Assembly: GCA_938001995.1 (NCBI GenBank)
Contig: CALLAV010000273.1
Span: 1-13,730, forward strand
Length of the DNA stretch: 13,730 bases
Origin: an uncultured Amylibacter sp.
Lineage (GTDB): Bacteria > Pseudomonadota > Alphaproteobacteria > Rhodobacterales > Rhodobacteraceae
Direction: 5' to 3'
Below are positions 13,722 through 13,730 of this stretch, in pieces. How positions within the stretch are numbered: position 1 is the first letter of the stretch; every line of letters begins with the position of its first letter. A model generated the notes under the pieces. The model made no database searches. It had not been told where the DNA came from and saw only the letters and a program-made list of their open reading frames with translations. The translations under genes and the position numbers were made by a program.

Positions 13722-13730
13722 AACACTTTC

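Noticed and set aside
1..13730. CRISPR array, transposase, integrase, prophage or toxin-antitoxin genes
   Set aside because: No regularly spaced repeats, no terminal inverted repeats and no protein with such motifs were seen on either strand.

Overview
The window looks like chromosomal DNA of a marine alphaproteobacterium, probably a Rhodobacteraceae (Roseobacter-group) strain. The reasons are the moderately high GC, the tightly coupled genes, the KpsE-type protein with a long cytoplasmic N-terminal extension, and the antiporter operon with a split MrpA. The taxon is inferred from protein style only. No phage, insertion sequence, CRISPR array or integron was seen, and coding density is very high.

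Region 1 (1-4444, minus strand) is an Mrp/Mnh-type multisubunit cation/proton antiporter operon. Its order is mrpE-mrpF-mrpG-[MbhD+MbhE domain protein]-mrpB-mrpC-mrpD-second MrpD/NuoL-like subunit, and the last gene runs off the left edge. Most junctions overlap by 1-4 nt. The large MrpA of classical Mrp operons is absent as one polypeptide: its C-terminal part is a separate 185-residue gene, as in the antiporter module of archaeal Mbh hydrogenases. An imperfect 15-bp stem-loop sits directly before the mrpE start codon.

Region 2 (4445-4702) is a divergent, A/T-rich control region between the antiporter operon and a capsule operon.

Region 3 (4703-9309, plus strand) is a four-gene surface-polysaccharide operon: kpsT (ABC-transporter ATPase), kpsE (inner-membrane/periplasmic co-polymerase of the export complex), kdsA (Kdo-8-phosphate synthase, metal-dependent type) and a phosphomannomutase/phosphoglucomutase. 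Together they supply Kdo (for the capsule lipid linker and/or lipopolysaccharide), sugar phosphates, and part of the export machine. KpsM, the outer-membrane partner and the KpsC/KpsS Kdo transferases are not in the window. A strong bidirectional intrinsic terminator closes the operon.

Region 4 (9357-10963) holds a small class I methyltransferase (minus) divergent from a LysR-family regulator (plus). The pair appears more A/T-rich than its neighbours and could be a regulator-target unit.

Region 5 (11063-13721) has a mechanosensitive channel with an N-terminal BON domain, a convergent flavoprotein of the HI0933/YhiN (BaiN-like) family whose stop codon abuts that of the channel with no gap, and a complete tRNA-Gln(UUG) with encoded CCA.

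I found no convincing wholly new system. The most unusual points are the Mbh-like antiporter layout, the stem-loop at the mrpE start, and the apparently leaderless LysR gene.
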